Positions 54,271 to 64,000 of a stretch of 64,000 bases of DNA are shown piece after piece. Numbering within the stretch: position 1 is the stretch's first letter; every line of letters begins with the position of its first letter. Origin of the DNA: Crocodylus rhombifer (Eukaryota; Chordata; Crocodylia; Crocodylidae); assembly GCA_038503035.1 (NCBI GenBank), contig JAVSML010001070.1:192055-256054 (forward strand). Direction: 5' to 3'. The notes beneath the pieces are model-generated. The model worked only from the letters and a program-made list of their open reading frames with translations. It was not told the origin of the DNA and did not search any database. Both the position numbers and the translations under genes were made by a program.

Positions 54271-55955
54271 AAGTACTTGTTTATACAAGTTCTAAATGAC
54301 TGTGCTGAAATCACTGCACAGCCAGCATCTCAAGTAGATGTGGCCCCAGAGGTGTAGGCAGAAGACAGCATTAGAGTTCAGAATATGCCAATTTTACTCA
54401 TTTGTGGTTCTTTCATCTGGAATACTGTAATGGCAAAAAAACCTACCCCTAGTTGGGGGGACTAAAGGACTGGGAGACTATGTGTTTGTGAAACTATTCA
54501 TACCCTATGTGCTTCTATAACATCTTGATTTCAAATTGAAACAGTTTATTGATAAAAATATAATTTCCCAACTACACATTCTGTCATAATGAATGCATGT
54601 CTACTAAGCTCATCAGTATAGAACCTGAATATGCTGCATTGGGCTCTCCAACATGTAAGTGGCTGTTGATTACACCAGGCCCGTGCTACATTATTGTATT
54701 ATTGGACACATGTATCCTACTTGCATTTGCTGATTATTTTCAGGATTTCTTCTTTCACTTGAAAGAATTTATTGTAATCATTTTAAATTATTTTGAAGAT
54801 AAAGCATATGTTTTATTCATCTCTAGAAGGTCAAAAAGAGAACATACTAAATAACATATACAAGGTTTGAAATTAGTAACTTTTTTATAATTTAGCATGG
54901 CTAAAAAGAATCCATATAACATGAACAGTGCTTTATCTAGTCCAAATGTATCTGTTCTGCTATTCAGTGCCAGACTCCTTTATGACTCAATGATCCATTG
55001 CGCTTAAGGATGAAATTTTAGAGCTTTTTACTTGTCAGGAACAAATGACTGATGTTGACATTTATCTGATGCTGCAAATTCATTTCATTCTTGACCTAGG
55101 ACCTTCTCTTACTGTGGTCAGAAGAACTTCAACAGCAGGAGTGCTTAAAATGTCCTATTTGAGAGATGCTTGTGTAAACTATGGTGTTATATCGACATTT
55201 GCCCTTTTACATACCTGCAGGCTGCAGTTAACAAATGTGATGATACTTATTTTCTAAGATTGACAATACAGGGTACATTTCCAGAACAGAGTTTAAGAAA
55301 CTTGGCTCGATTTCTATCACTAGTTACAAGTAACTAAATGCAATTCTCTGTATGCTGCAAGCAAAGTGCTCCCCTAAACCATACAACCATATTCTTATTA
55401 TAAATTGCTAAAAAACACGAGACTTTGGTGGGTTCTTGTACAGGTAGCACTCAAGAAGTTACATACATGTGGTATTATTTGGAGGAACTGAAGAAAAGAA
55501 ACCCAGTAATCTTTAGTGATGTACAGTACATCATTTGAAAGAGAATACTTAAGAAGACAACCGCCACAACCCTAGAGGTCATGTGTGTTAAAGATGAACC
55601 TTTTCAGGTGGGATGTAAGGGGACAGTAACACAGATGAAATGTTTAATAGAGTCTTTTAAACCATTTTAAAAGTGATTCAGGATACATATTTAAAATTAT
55701 GATATACTGTGGCCATATAGATAGATGTAGATATTGCATATACAGAATATACTCCCTATGATTAAAGGACATTATTCAGAATTCAAAGACACATACTTCA
55801 AGCCCACTTTGAAGATACAGGTATTACATTTTCTTAGGATCTTTCTTGTGTAATTATAAAGTTTCTTAGAAAGCCAACCTGAAAAAAATAGTAACAGTAT
55901 TTACTCAATTAATTCTAAGATCAGGTTGCTGCCATTTAACATAGGGAAAAATCCT
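54271..55955. other. AT-rich non-coding DNA, nothing recognised
   Basis: The longest frame is 85 codons (54597-54854), without recognisable features. No TE ends, simple repeats or RNA genes were seen. Confidence 0.5.
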
Positions 55956-55959
55956 CCTT

Positions 55960-56700
55960 GTCTTAGAACCAGGGTCAAGTTTTCCTGAATCACAGCCCCT
56001 TCCTTATCTTAAATTCCAGACTCGTTCTCCATCTCTGTGTCTCAGCTCCAGCCCCCACTGCTCTCCACTAGTTTCCCGATCTCCTCCCAATTCTGTCTCC
56101 CCTTTTCTGCCACTTCTTAGCCTCTCCTTGCTTTCCTGCTGTCCCTGCTGCCTTTCAGTCTCCCGTGCCATCTACTGCCTTTTCCTGTGACTTTCTGCTG
56201 CCTCTCCCAATTTTCTGCTGCCCCGGCCACTTTTCAGTCTCTCCTGCCACTTTTCCTGTGATTTTCTGCTGTACCCCTGCTCTTCACACTCCTACTGCCT
56301 TTTCCGTGTGACTTTCTGCTGCCTTTCTCTGCTTTCCCGCTGCCCCTGCCACCTTTCAGACTCTCCTCCTGATTTTCCTGTGATTTTCTGCTGTCTGTCT
56401 CTCTGTTTTCACGCTTCCCCCACACCTTCTGTAGTCCTCCCTCCAACAGCTTCCCAGGTCCTCGTGGCTGTTCTGCAGTTTTCTCCAGCTCCCAGCACCT
56501 ACTGCCACTCCCTGCAGCTTCTTTAGCTGCCCCCGAGCCATCCTCTGGCTCCCCACATCCAGAACACGCACACTTTCTCTTAGTCCCATTTTCCCTCTCC
56601 CCACCTAACTTTTCAGCTCCCCCATAGCTCTGGTTCCAGTCCCAGGCTCTGTGCTGCATCACTCCCCTGCTCTGCAAGCTTGGGCGTTGTCTTTTAATCA
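55960..56700. repeat. pyrimidine-rich block with ~121-bp tandem repeat
   Basis: The plus strand is strongly C+T-rich. TTTTCCTGTGA.TTTCTGCTG-type words start at 56180, 56251, 56300 and 56373, so the words alternate at about 71 and 49 bases, giving a ~121-bp higher unit repeated at least twice. TGCCCC-GCCACTTTTCAGTCTC (56217 on) and TGCCCCTGCCACCTTTCAGA (56341 on) confirm this with a 122-base offset. The purine strand stays open for 155 codons (56234-56701) with a Glu/Lys/Gly/Ser-rich translation, which I regard as compositional. Confidence 0.7.
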
Positions 56701-56856
56701 ATTAAGATCAATTAACCTAAAGTTACCCCAAGCCTCAGTTCTTCAGCCCAGGCCCCTCTAGTTTATTGGTTCTAATCTCAGTCCCGGTAACTTTCACTCG
56801 CTAAACTTCTACTTTCTTACCTGAACCTTTCCCCAGGTATCCCAAGTACACCAAGC

Positions 56857-56880
56857 ACATCCATCCATCCATCCATCCAT
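56857..56880. repeat. (CATC)n microsatellite
   Basis: Six perfect CATC units lie in the CACATCCATCC... run and are followed by ACATATATATCAC. Length polymorphism is likely. Confidence 0.9.
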
Positions 56881-56914
56881 ACATATATATCACAACACTC
56901 AACTCAGGAACTCA

Positions 56915-57250
56915 CCTGTGTGTATGTGTAGGTGGGTTGTATGTGTGTGAATTAGTGAATACATGCATATATACATTTATAGATATCATTGTGTGTGTGG
57001 TATATGAATTAGTAATCCATGTATGTGTATTGGATGTTCAGGTGTTGGTAACTGGTAACTGATTCCGTCTAAATTTGGTGTGTGTAACGTGCATGGGCTT
57101 AAACTGGTGAAAGGTGTGCATGAACCTAGACTGGTTATTTTGAACGTGCGTGTATCTGAGTTGCTAGTGTCAGTGTGTATGCGTAGCAGGGGTGTATGCG
57201 CCTAGTGAGTGTATGTGTGCTTAATTGATTTTTATGTGTGCATGTGCAAT
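56915..57250. repeat. degenerate TG-rich, low-complexity tract
   Basis: Scattered GTGTGTATGTGT, GTATGTGTGTGAA and GTGTGTGTGG words with GTGCATG interspersed suggest a decayed (TG)n/(TGTA)n array of about 330 bases. Alternating purine-pyrimidine runs could adopt Z-form, but that is speculation. Confidence 0.6.
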
Positions 57251-58280
57251 TGTACACCACATCCTCCTGTCTAACAGTGCAATATTGAGATCCTGAGCAT
57301 TGGTCTGACCCCTCAGGGCAACAGTTCCACCATTTTCCTTCTTCCCACTATTCCTTCCAGGATCCAGTTCCCCTCTCTGAAGTCCTTAAGCTTTTTTCCA
57401 GTTCTGATTCTTTTTTCCTACATGATTAAACCAGTGAGTTTTCTCTTCCAAATTGCCAGATCCCAACAGCTCTTTGGTCTTATCTGTTCTTGGGCCCATA
57501 AATGGCATAGCCCCAAACAGCCTAGAGTTGCAAAGTGACCCATGGGCTATAGGATGTTGCACACAGAATAAATTTTTGGGAAATTCTCTAAGAAAATCTA
57601 TCAAGTCCCTCCTGAATATGTATAAACTGTGGTTTATTAACATCTTATAACCTTATAACTCTGGACAAATATGGGTAAATATTCACAGGGACAGTAGAGA
57701 CACAGAACGGACACCAAGGCTAGTCCTAGCTAAATTTTATGTCCAAAGCCTGGGAGTGCTATGACTTCTCAAACAAATGGTTGACAGAGCTTTTTAGCAT
57801 GGGTAAAGTAACAAAATATTCGTTAGCTCTTTTTCTCAGAAATGGGTGACATTTGTAGCTGAAATTTTCCCAAAAATATCATGTGGCGGTAGAGACCTAG
57901 TATGGAAAATTTCTGCTTAAATTTATAGAAGCTAAAAAAAAGCAACAACGGCAATAACATTTTAATGTGAAGTTTTGAGGCCAAGACTAATATCTTTCTG
58001 GGCCTTTGTCTGGCTGGTAGTCTGTAAGAACTACTAGTGTTTCAAATTAAATCTGAATAAATTTTGTAATAGGATTGATGTATTTGGTGTATTTGAGAAA
58101 TACAAGACTACAAAGAAAATCTGTATAACAGTCCTAGAGGCTGTTTGTTTAACTTGGTTCCCTATGAAAGTGGGAACACTGCCTCCTTGTGACACCTGCT
58201 TATGGAAGAGGTGGGACATGATCTAGTTGGAGGGATTTCGCTTCACAGAGTATTCTGATAAGCAAAAGTAGGAAGGTCTT
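57251..58280. other. non-coding DNA, nothing recognised
   Basis: 57250-57480 is pyrimidine-rich; the rest is AT-rich. The 85-codon minus-strand frame (57386-57643) has no recognisable domain. No TE ends were seen. Confidence 0.45.
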
Positions 58281-58284
58281 CACT

Positions 58285-58850
58285 GGGTGCATCTACACAT
58301 GCATTTAGTCATGACTAGGTTTACTGAACATTAAGCTAATGCACAGGACATGAATTTGGGGAGGTGTCTATATGTGCAGAACCTGGCATTTTAGTGCCAG
58401 GTCTCTCCAGCTCTGCCATGTGCCTCTGTGGCCACTGGTGGAGAGGGGCAGGGGAGCTCCAGCCTTCTGGCTCCAGATGCCAGTACTTGGCAGTCATATT
58501 TAAAACAAAGCCCTGCACTGTCCTTTCTGGGCAGCCAGTTCCTGTGCTCAGATGAGCAGTGTGGCTCACAGCCATCACTCCACCCAGCTTCACCACATGC
58601 AGAAACTGCCTATCTGGCTGCCACGTGCCCTCCCAGGGCCCCACCACTGTGCAGCTACTGCCACCAGTGATGTCAAAGATGCAATCCAGCCCTGAGCCAG
58701 GAGAGGCTCCAGCCAGGAGCCCTGGGGCTAGACTCAGGTCTGCCTCCTAGTAGCAGGGCGGACCTGGCACTAAACTTACTGCCAGGTCATGTCTGCACAT
58801 GTGTTACTGTGCATTAGCTAATTACGGCTAAATATGAATTAATCTCCAAA
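58285..58850. mobile_element. Harbinger-like MITE sequences, one or two copies
   Basis: GGTGCATCTACACATGCATT (58286) leads into ATTAAGCTAATGCACAG; GGTCATGTCTGCACATGTGT (58786) leads into ACTGTGCATTAGCTAATTAC. Both are end sequences of the family also seen at 26775 and 36298, but here they point the same way, so two insertions or a rearranged copy are likely. The GC-rich interior has the inverted words ACCTGGCATTTTAGTGCCAGG (58379 on) and ACCTGGCACTAAACTTACTG (58764 on). Non-coding. Confidence 0.5.
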
Positions 58851-60145
58851 ATCCTATTTGTGTTATGGCTGTTGGTGAGGAATTTATTGCCATGCTCTTG
58901 CTAATGCCATTCTCATATTAATTCTCTGCATTGGTTAGCTGAATCATTTTTCCAATACCCTGATATCAGACCAGAAGATGGCTAGGACTCTTTCTATGAC
59001 CACCTCTTCCTGACATTATCCATTCCTATCTGCAGACTCCATACTTGTCTTCAGTTTCATCTCTACCACTGTTCCAAACCTAGAGCTACTTCACATGACC
59101 AGCATCTTACTTCAACGTGGACTGTTGCTTCATGTGGTTGTTTTATACTTGGACCCAGACCTACCTCCTTCTGGTCAATGATCACAGGTCTTTAGCTCCT
59201 GTATTGCAGTTGGTTGCCTGTTTAGTTTGGGATTCTCTTGGCTGCTTCTGTGTAGCATTCATTACTATGTTACAGGGCTGTAGCCGTCTTGATTCTCTGG
59301 CCTATTATTTTCTGTCCTCGTTTACTACCAAGTCCTTGGAAGGGTATACTGTGATGGTCCAATAGTACCACATAGACATCCTTTCCTTTGCCATCATTTT
59401 CTTTGCTGTCTTGACTGTTCATTCTGTCTTTCTGTTATTTTGCCAGTACCCTAGGGAAGATGGTCTTGGACTCAAATTTCCATTAGGTGCTGAATCACTT
59501 TAATACTTCTAGAGTTTGCCGGGGACTGATGGCTAGAAAATTATATGTCCAAGTTTGCTTTTAGTAATTGGCTGGTAGGTAAAGTATGCATTAGAATAAT
59601 TGTCCAGGGGAATGGCAAGGGTTAACTGATTTCTAAAAGCCTGTTTGTGACAGTTTCATTCAAGGCCTACTGTGTCTGACACAGGCAAGCAGCAAGCAGA
59701 CACACAGGTTGGGAAATTGAAGACATGTACCACACTGTTGCATAACAGAGATAAAGGACTCTGCCGCATTGCCCAGGTCACAGTGCCCAATTGCAGGGCC
59801 CTGATACTTCCAGCTTTGGGGAACAAAGTAAATTAGGATGTGTGCATGTGATGGGGTTGTAAAACAAAGAAATCAGTGCCACTGATGCCCGTCCAGTGTA
59901 GCAAGCCCCCCCCCCCCCAGGAACAGCCCAGCCTGCAGTGCCGACCTGCCCTGCCCTGTGCAGATTGTGGACATGCACCCCCCACTTGCGGCTCAGTCCC
60001 ACACTGTTGGCTGGGCAGTGCCAGCCCCTATCCTTTCCCCACCACTGATGCAGCTGTCAGAAGCCCTAGGCTGGGCTTCCTTGAGGTCCTACTGCTTCTC
60101 CTTGTTTGGGGGGCTAAGCTCCGTTAGCCTCTGGTTTCAATGCCT
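58851..60145. other. non-coding DNA with a 13-C run
   Basis: 58851-59560 is unremarkable; the 82-codon frame at 59117-59365 is not recognisable. 59760-60130 is GC-rich and contains C13 at 59906-59918 and overlapping compositional frames. No element ends were identified. Confidence 0.4.
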
Positions 60146-60149
60146 ATGG

Positions 60150-60410
60150 CTGGAATGTGGCAATTACTGTGCTCCAGCAGCCTCCTGCATCTCATGTATC
60201 AGTGTTCCTGTGCTTCAAAATGGTGGTAGGGGTGCTTTATGTAGAGCTTGTTTGACAAGCTTTGGATAAAGTGCCCCTGCTGCCATTTTGAAGCATGGGA
60301 CACTGATACATGAGACACTCTGGGTGCTTTAATTAGAGTGGCTCTGGGATCTGCTCTAATTAAAGTGCCCCCCCCACCCCCGACACTCTCCTGGAGCACA
60401 TGTATAAATG
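60150..60410. mobile_element. palindromic GTGCTC MITE, copy 1
   Basis: The core is a near-perfect palindrome from 60191 to 60314: CTCATGTATCAGTGTTCCTG on the left and its complement-forming CACTGATACATGAG on the right, with TTCAAAATGG and CCATTTTGAA arms and a centre AGCTTGT-TTG-ACAAGCT (60245-60261). Outside the palindrome lie GGGTGCTTTAATTAGAGTGG and CTCTAATTAAAGTGCCCC, another inverted pair. It ends near CTGGAGCACATGTATAAA. The whole sequence recurs reversed at 62920-63170. Non-coding, fold-back type. Confidence 0.75.
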
Positions 60411-61490
60411 CTGAAAGGTTCCAGCAGTTTATTTATTTCATTTAATGGCTCATCCATAGGGTACTAAATCTGTGGAGAACCTATAGCTTGATGGACCATG
60501 CTGTAAGATACACACTTAGGATATGATCAAAACAAAATTATATTCAGCAGGTAGGGATTTAGCACAGAATATCTAATACATAGTAATTGTTCACAGGACT
60601 GCAAATATCCTATGGCAAGGAATAGCCCCGAATGAAGCAGGGCTATAGAGTCCCAGTTTAACTGTTATTTACCATGAAGTTATGGTGAAGTCATAAACAA
60701 TTGACAGAGGTTCGACAAAAAGTCCTACCTCCTTCTTAACTTAATTTAAGCTTCTGTCTATATTCATATTATTTGTCTCTACCTAACTGCAGTGTAAGTC
60801 CTACTATCCTCTGTATGACCAGAATGTTGGACTATATAATTATCAGTTTGTTTAACTGTTTTTCTTTCAACATCTTTGTCTACTGCAACTGTTAGCAACT
60901 AAGCTCAGGGATTGTAATAAAACACTCTTGTATTAGATCATCTTTATATATTTAGATTTTAAATGAAATATTTTATTTTTAATTACGTCATTGCTTTGTT
61001 ATACTGTTTCAAGAAGTTTAAGAAGATATCCAAACAGTGTTTGTGATTCAACTTGGAATATTCCCATTTTATTCTAATTTATTTTAATGAGAGGCAAGAG
61101 TCATTAAAAGGCATGCAGGAGAAAACTGAAAGCTTCTTTGAATAATATATGATTTTTCTAGGGGAGTACTTTTTTATTCACTCTTTCTCAAAATACAGCT
61201 TCTTTATATACTATTAATAATGTGTCATAATGATGTAATTGTGTCAGTCACATTGCTTTTTGTTTTATGAGTTAATCTATAGAATTGAGTGACTGTTGCA
61301 GACATTCTGGAGTTATTCAAGTTATTTTTTTGATTTTGTGATATTTTTCCCCCTAAATCTGAACAGATTTACTAGAATGAATGCTTGTGGAAACAGCATA
61401 TTTTATGTCAATATTGGATAATGTTTGTTTTATGAAAATCATTAACTCCCTTTTCCCATCAGAAAGCTGATTGTTACACACATTCATTTA
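60411..61490. other. AT-rich non-coding DNA; candidate conserved block at 61040-61480
   Basis: 61040-61480 has long runs of unique AT-rich sequence with TAATAATG, ATGATGTAATTG, GAGTTAATC and CAGTCAC words and no repeat signature. This is weak compositional evidence for a conserved non-coding element. Nothing was recognised in 60411-61040. Confidence 0.3.
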
Positions 61491-61494
61491 GTAG

Positions 61495-62120
61495 TGTGAT
61501 GGGATCTGATCCCAGATCCTAACAATTGCACCCCCTACCATGCCACACATACATGGCAGTTGGTGTGATTCTGGGATTGGGGATCAGACCTCACTACTTG
61601 CCTTTTTAAGACCCAGGGCTTTCCAGGGATTGGGGATGAAAATCGGCTGATTGCTGGCCTCAGTCCTGGACAGTTCTAGATTCAGTTCACCCAGAGCTGT
61701 CAGAGCAGACAAGTTGATTTTTAGCCCGGGGAAGCTTCTAGTTCAAGACCCAAAGCTGTGCTGGCTGGAGCCAACAATCAGCTGATTGTCAAAACCCCAG
61801 GCTGAACAACACTGGCTGGGCTTCCAGGCAGGAGGAAGCCTCTGCTCTTCCCCATTCCCTGGCAGGAGCTTTTGCTCCCTTGAGCTAGACCTCTTAGTCA
61901 AAGCTGCCCTTCAGCTTCCCCATCCCCAGGTCCTGACTCGAGCCAACAGTTAGGCGACAATTGCTCTCAGCCCCTGGACTGAAAAGGAACCACTGCAGGC
62001 TCTAGTGCAGTCTTGGGGCTGGGGGAACTATCAAACAATCCCCACCATGCAGCTTGACACCAGGTTGCATGGTGCGAGCCCTGCCACATGTTCAATTTAA
62101 GGTGTGATGAAAGCCAGCCA
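61495..62120. repeat. GC-rich unclassified repeat-like block
   Basis: This block is sharply richer in G and C than its neighbours. It carries related words in both orientations (ATCGGCTGATTGCTGGC and CAATCAGCTGATTGTC; GGGATCTGATCCC, a perfect palindrome at 61501 on). It ends near GCAGGGCTCGCACCATGC read in complement. GCCACATGTTCAATTTAAGG (62080 on) and GAACATGTGGCTGGG (62192 on) are inverted with respect to each other and may be ends of a small element. Family unknown. Confidence 0.35.
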
Positions 62121-62915
62121 CAAATGATTACACATATTTTGTGAAATAATTTTAAGGCTTGTTTCACATTTTGTCATGCTATTAATTGCCTGAACATGTG
62201 GCTGGGTTACTATTTAAGATGTGATTAACAGGTTAATTGTGTCTTAAGTGTAATGACTTCCAGAGGGTAAGAGTCAGCTGTGAAACAGGAACATACCATA
62301 GGTGAATTTCTTACCCCACTGAAGCCATGGCAAAACTCTAACAAAACTCATTCACAGTAGTATGAATTCTTTGGGACACCCGCAAACAGTCCATGTTTGC
62401 CTCTTTTGTTCTCTACCACCCAGAAAATCCCCAGTGTTTATTCCAGCTCTGATTCTTTGCTTTTCCTCCAGACTATTTTAGCATACAGAATTCCTTCCAG
62501 TTTCCTAAATCCTTCCAGTCTTCTATTTTCCAATAAAATCCTACAGTCCATTTATTCTATATCTTTTCTATTATACTTACCAAAGATTATTTTCCTGGTC
62601 CTGTCCCAATATAGCCAGTATCTAGCTGGGACCCTCTCTCCCATTTATAAATATGGGAAGGGCAAGCAGGGTTCAGTCCTCTGACATTTCCTTTTACTAA
62701 TCCTGGGTTCATGTTTCCAAACAGAGAAACCCTCCCTCAATTCTGCTCCCCCTAATTCATTAGCTAGGGGGTAGTGGAAAGGGTATTGAACTGGGGTAGT
62801 TGCTGAATGGTTTGCATCCTATACTTCCTACGCCTGTCTTTAGCCAGTTCAGTAGGCCAGCATGCCAACTGGGAAAAGCATATGTGTGATAAGGAGGGCC
62901 AAAAGTACTGGGCAA
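62121..62915. other. non-coding DNA, nothing recognised
   Basis: Mixed T-rich sequence with a 95-codon plus-strand frame (62397-62684) of leucine/serine/phenylalanine-rich, unrecognisable translation. No TE ends were seen. Confidence 0.45.
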
Positions 62916-62919
62916 CTAT

Positions 62920-63170
62920 AAACGTGCTCTGGGAGGTAGGGGAGAGCACTTAATTAGAGCAGCCCCAAGAGCCACACTAATTATGGTGGCAAGGCACTTT
63001 GAACCAAAGCTCATTGAATGAGCTTTAGTTTAAACTGCCCTGCTGCCATCTTTCAGCATGGGATGCTGGTACATGTGATGCTGGGGTCTTCTGGAGCGCA
63101 GTAATTACCATGCTCCAGCAGACTCGATTAACTGAGTCTGTAATTACAGCACATTGGAGGAGCCTCCCTG
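62920..63170. mobile_element. palindromic GTGCTC MITE, copy 2 (reverse relative to copy 1)
   Basis: ACGTGCTCTGGGAGGTAGGG, GAGCACTTAATTAGAGCAG, CTGCTGCCATCTTTCAGCAT GGGATGCTGGTACATG, and TCTGGAGCGCAGTAATTACC match the reverse complement of 60150-60410 in order. The hairpin centre is a perfect 10+1+10 palindrome (AAAGCTCATT-G-AATGAGCTTT, 63006-63026), whereas the left outer arm has diverged. Non-coding. Confidence 0.75.
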
Positions 63171-64000
63171 CAGGAGCCCATTGTCGCTCTTGTTGCCACC
63201 CTGAGATAAATTCATGCTTTATAGTTGGTACCACATAAACAGTTTCTACACAGAAAAAAATTGAAAAATTCTGTTACTCACAGGGAAAGAATTGTTTTTA
63301 AACGAAAGTAAAAAAAAAACAAATTAGCCACTTTCCCCCCTCCTTCCCACTGCCCCCACTAAAAAAACCAAAACAACCCTTTCCCCCCTTCCAGATAGTA
63401 CAGCTGCTAGCAAACTGACACATTGTTGAGATCAAAGGAACCCTGAAGGTCCTTAGGAATGCTCTGCAGACCTCCAAGAATTGACACATACACATCTAAG
63501 AGCCACTGACGTCATTCTTTACTAAATGCTTTTCCATCACACTATTTCTGTGTATCAGACCAAAAAGTGGAATGAGTTTAAGGACACTGGAGATGAGAAT
63601 ACAACTTAACAACTTGTTTTGAGAGAGCTTTTTTGTCACCTTTTGTAAGCAAACTTTTAAACAGTCGTGGACAATGATGAAGACAGAAGTGACTGAGTGA
63701 AATTAGTCTCCACTGTGATAAGTGCCCACTTCTTTCTCAGACCTACAATAAAAGTTCATGTTGCTGACTTCAGCAGAGGAGGCTTCAGTCCTTTTAACAT
63801 AAAGTGTAGTGACACAACCAGGCGAAAGTGGGAGAGGAAAGGTCATTTGGTGATTGAGTCAGAATTCAATTAAAAGCATATTCTTTCAATGCCCACAACC
63901 TTAATATAACCTTGGGCATTGTAAAGTTCACACAGTGTGAACCAGAACATTTATATTTGCTTTATGCAGAAATATGATGAAGTCCTACATCATTTTGCTG
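63171..64000. other. non-coding DNA, nothing recognised
   Basis: Poly-A and poly-C patches occur near 63307-63390. No open frame above 70 codons and no repeat or RNA signal was recognised to the window end. Confidence 0.5.

Noticed and set aside
56234..56701. 155-codon Glu/Lys/Gly/Ser-rich open frame, minus strand
   Set aside because: The complementary strand is a polypyrimidine tandem repeat; purine-rich strands rarely contain some stop codons, so the length is a compositional artefact.
59906..59918. C13 run as a possible i-motif or regulatory site
   Set aside because: Single homopolymer with no neighbouring C-tracts arranged for a quadruplex or i-motif; treated as simple sequence.

Overview
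This is a window of vertebrate nuclear DNA, almost certainly from a sauropsid and probably a crocodilian (a turtle is the main alternative). The evidence is its repeat content: many CR1-clade LINEs whose 3' ends carry the sauropsid signature (GAGGTCCCTTCCAGCCCTA followed by short TCTATGA-type repeats), hAT and PIF/Harbinger-like short elements with simple hairpin or inverted-repeat ends, an LTR-like promoter block, and old amniote L2 and MIR-type remnants. Base composition, poly-A/poly-T tracts and lack of long open frames fit intergenic or intronic DNA. I could not identify any exon of a host protein-coding gene, tRNA, rRNA, snRNA or CRISPR array. Every long open frame that I recognise belongs to a transposable element, and all of those are broken.

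Layout. 1-9.7 kb is mostly AT-rich unique-looking DNA. It holds one copy of a GGCTAGGGACAGACAT-ended element (0.8-1.6 kb), a block that reads like a conserved non-coding element (3.6-4.0 kb), a 36-bp tandem repeat with a sequencing gap (6.1 kb) and a GC-rich block (6.35-7.65 kb). 9.7-14.5 kb holds CR1 fragments, a hAT-type MITE inserted in or beside one of them, a second copy of the GGCTAGGG family, and a GC-rich block with a ~100-bp tandem repeat. 14.5-17.3 kb is AT-rich, with the best candidate regulatory block at 15.4-16.0 kb. 17.4-19.4 kb holds a probable Harbinger transposase relic and a 564-bp hAT-type element. 19.4-26.3 kb holds SINE/LINE remnants, an unclassified MITE with a strong palindrome and an LTR-like promoter/polyA block.

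27.2-31.6 kb is coding-derived TE sequence on the minus strand: a decayed hAT transposase (BED-finger type) followed by a near-complete CR1 ORF2. 32.3-37.2 kb holds a MIR-type SINE and Harbinger-like elements. 37.9-41.5 kb is a younger 3.07-kb CR1 inserted in an older CR1 with a 5-bp target duplication. 43.3-47.2 kb holds LTR-like DNA split by a CR1, a third GGCTAGGG-family copy and an antisense L2 reverse-transcriptase relic. 48.5-52.1 kb is a second nested CR1 cluster, preceded by a tiny CR1 tail with a perfect 10-bp target duplication. 52.8-54.3 kb is the most complete GGCTAGGG-family copy, itself interrupted by a 276-bp hAT MITE with an 8-bp duplication. 55.9-57.3 kb has pyrimidine-rich, CATC and TG-rich simple sequence. 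58.2-63.2 kb holds more MITEs, including two copies of a long palindromic element.

How it fits together. There is no operon or host pathway here. The window is a layered record of transposition: old L2/MIR and old CR1 at the bottom, then younger CR1 and MITEs nested in them. The observations I rate most worth checking are the four-copy GGCTAGGG element family, the two decayed DNA-transposase relics, the palindromic MITE pair whose centre differs between copies yet stays self-complementary, and the CR1 insertions with clean target-site duplications. All family assignments come from reading motifs by eye; no database search was possible.
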